From NCBI RefSeq assembly GCF_016862675.1, contig NZ_BONK01000005.1, forward strand, positions 1 through 64,000: 64,000 bases of DNA. The letters run 5' to 3'. The position numbers and the translations under genes are program-made. Of this stretch, positions 63,547 to 64,000 are shown one piece after another (the stretch's first letter is position 1; each line of letters starts with the position of its first letter). The notes under the pieces were generated by a model. It did not search any database and had not been told where the DNA came from. It saw only the letters and a list, made by a program, of their open reading frames with translations. This DNA comes from Cellulomonas chitinilytica. GTDB lineage: Bacteria; Actinomycetota; Actinomycetes; Actinomycetales; Cellulomonadaceae.

Positions 63547-64000
63547 TCATCGCGCGGGCTCCGGGACGTCGCTCGGTGACGCTGCCGGCGGGGCCGCGGC
63601 GTCGTCGTCCCGGCGCCCCAGCACGGCACGCGCGGGCAGCAGACGGTCGACACCCACGACGACCAGCCCGAGGACGAAGAACCCGACGCCGTAGACCAGC
63701 ACGTTGAGCATCAGGCCGCCGTAGCCGAGCTCCGAGACGTCGACGAACCCGTACGGGTAGTCGCTGCCCGGGCTCACCACGCCGCGGACCGTCGTGAACG
63801 CGCAGTACGCCACCGGGTACAGCAGCCACCAGGCGGCGTTCCGGACGCGCAGACGGCGGTGCGGGACCATCAGCACGAAGTGCAGCGTCGTGGCGATCGG
63901 CGTGAGGCGGTGCACGATCTGCGCCTTCGTCAGCCCGAGGGCGATGATCTCCTCGCCGGGCGGCGACGGGTCGAGGATGAAGTACGACACCAGCCCGGTG
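63547..64000 (-). CDS. Pr6Pr-like multi-pass membrane protein (5' partial)
   Basis: The frame is open to the right edge; the visible 147 codons after an internal GTG are probably the C-terminal two thirds. At least three helices can be read: TTLHFVLMVPH, WWLLYPVAYCAFTTVRGVV and MLNVLVYGVGFFVLGLVVVGVD. The pattern (HRLTPIATTLHF, then YPVAYCAF) resembles the Pr6Pr/AIG1-type membrane family of actinobacteria. Function unknown. Ends eight bases before the PEBP start. Confidence 0.78.
   Translation of the reverse strand, partial: TGLVSYFILDPSPPGEEIIALGLTKAQIVHRLTPIATTLHFVLMVPHRRLRVRNAAWWLLYPVAYCAFTTVRGVVSPGSDYPYGFVDVSELGYGGLMLNVLVYGVGFFVLGLVVVGVDRLLPARAVLGRRDDDAAAPPAASPSDVPEPAR

Overview
The window is chromosomal DNA from a very GC-rich actinobacterium. 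Gene content points to the Micrococcales and most plausibly to Cellulomonas or a close relative. The reasons are a GH10 xylanase, GlgC/GlgM glycogen genes, an FtsZ-ring-associated SteA/SteB pair, a SufR-controlled SUF operon, and gene orders that match those of Mycobacterium tuberculosis (the Rv1691-Rv1700 and Rv1456c-Rv1466 neighbourhoods, then an Rv1473-like ABC-F gene and a mabA-inhA-like pair). The genus is an inference; no rRNA or tRNA gene is present to test it.

Layout. 1-14072 (+): a conserved chain of overlapping genes: TPR-like protein (cut at the left edge), HAD-IIA phosphatase, small protein, TlyA rRNA methylase, NAD kinase, RecN, SteA, SteB, a WecA/MraY-like membrane protein, MurJ, then PyrG and a NUDIX hydrolase. 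14151-18648 (-): a DrrA/DrrB-like ABC pair coupled to heme A synthase ctaA, then a second ABC exporter. 18864-25689 (+): the SUF iron-sulfur operon sufR-B-D-Rieske ferredoxin-C-S-U-T, with a CAAC-N6-GTTG operator upstream and a strong terminator at the end. 25740-30310: an accessory stretch with three small membrane proteins of unknown function and a 559-residue protein that has a leader motif like that of contractile-injection-system cargo plus a lipase-like Ser motif. 30357-45464: GNAT, zinc metallopeptidase, biotin ECF transporter (BioY-BioM-BioN), ABC-F, YceI, SURF1, two small proteins, FabG-FabI, SixA, SerB, the divergent glgC/glgM pair, an unknown protein and an ABC ATPase. 45572-56853: NfeD/SPFH membrane pair, TetR plus a heterodimeric ABC exporter, MFS transporter plus an intracellular-type xylanase, Lgt, TrmH-like methylase, GNAT. 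56880-63539: a rearranged accessory stretch with a shrunken second copy of the ybaK-PPTase pair, a tandem paralogous pair of unknown proteins, a small alarmone-hydrolase-like HD protein with a truncated HAD gene, a Zn-knuckle-type protein, an ADP-ribosylglycohydrolase, then PPTase, YbaK, a small protein, a 12-bp VNTR and a PEBP protein. The right edge cuts a Pr6Pr-like membrane protein.

How it works together. Most genes are joined by 1-4 base overlaps (ATGA, GTGA, TGATG), so they form translationally coupled operons. A striking global feature is promoter architecture: at least sixteen genes begin exactly 6-8 bases after a TANNNT -10 hexamer, which predicts leaderless mRNAs. Several operon ends carry perfect GC-rich hairpins, some shared by convergent genes.
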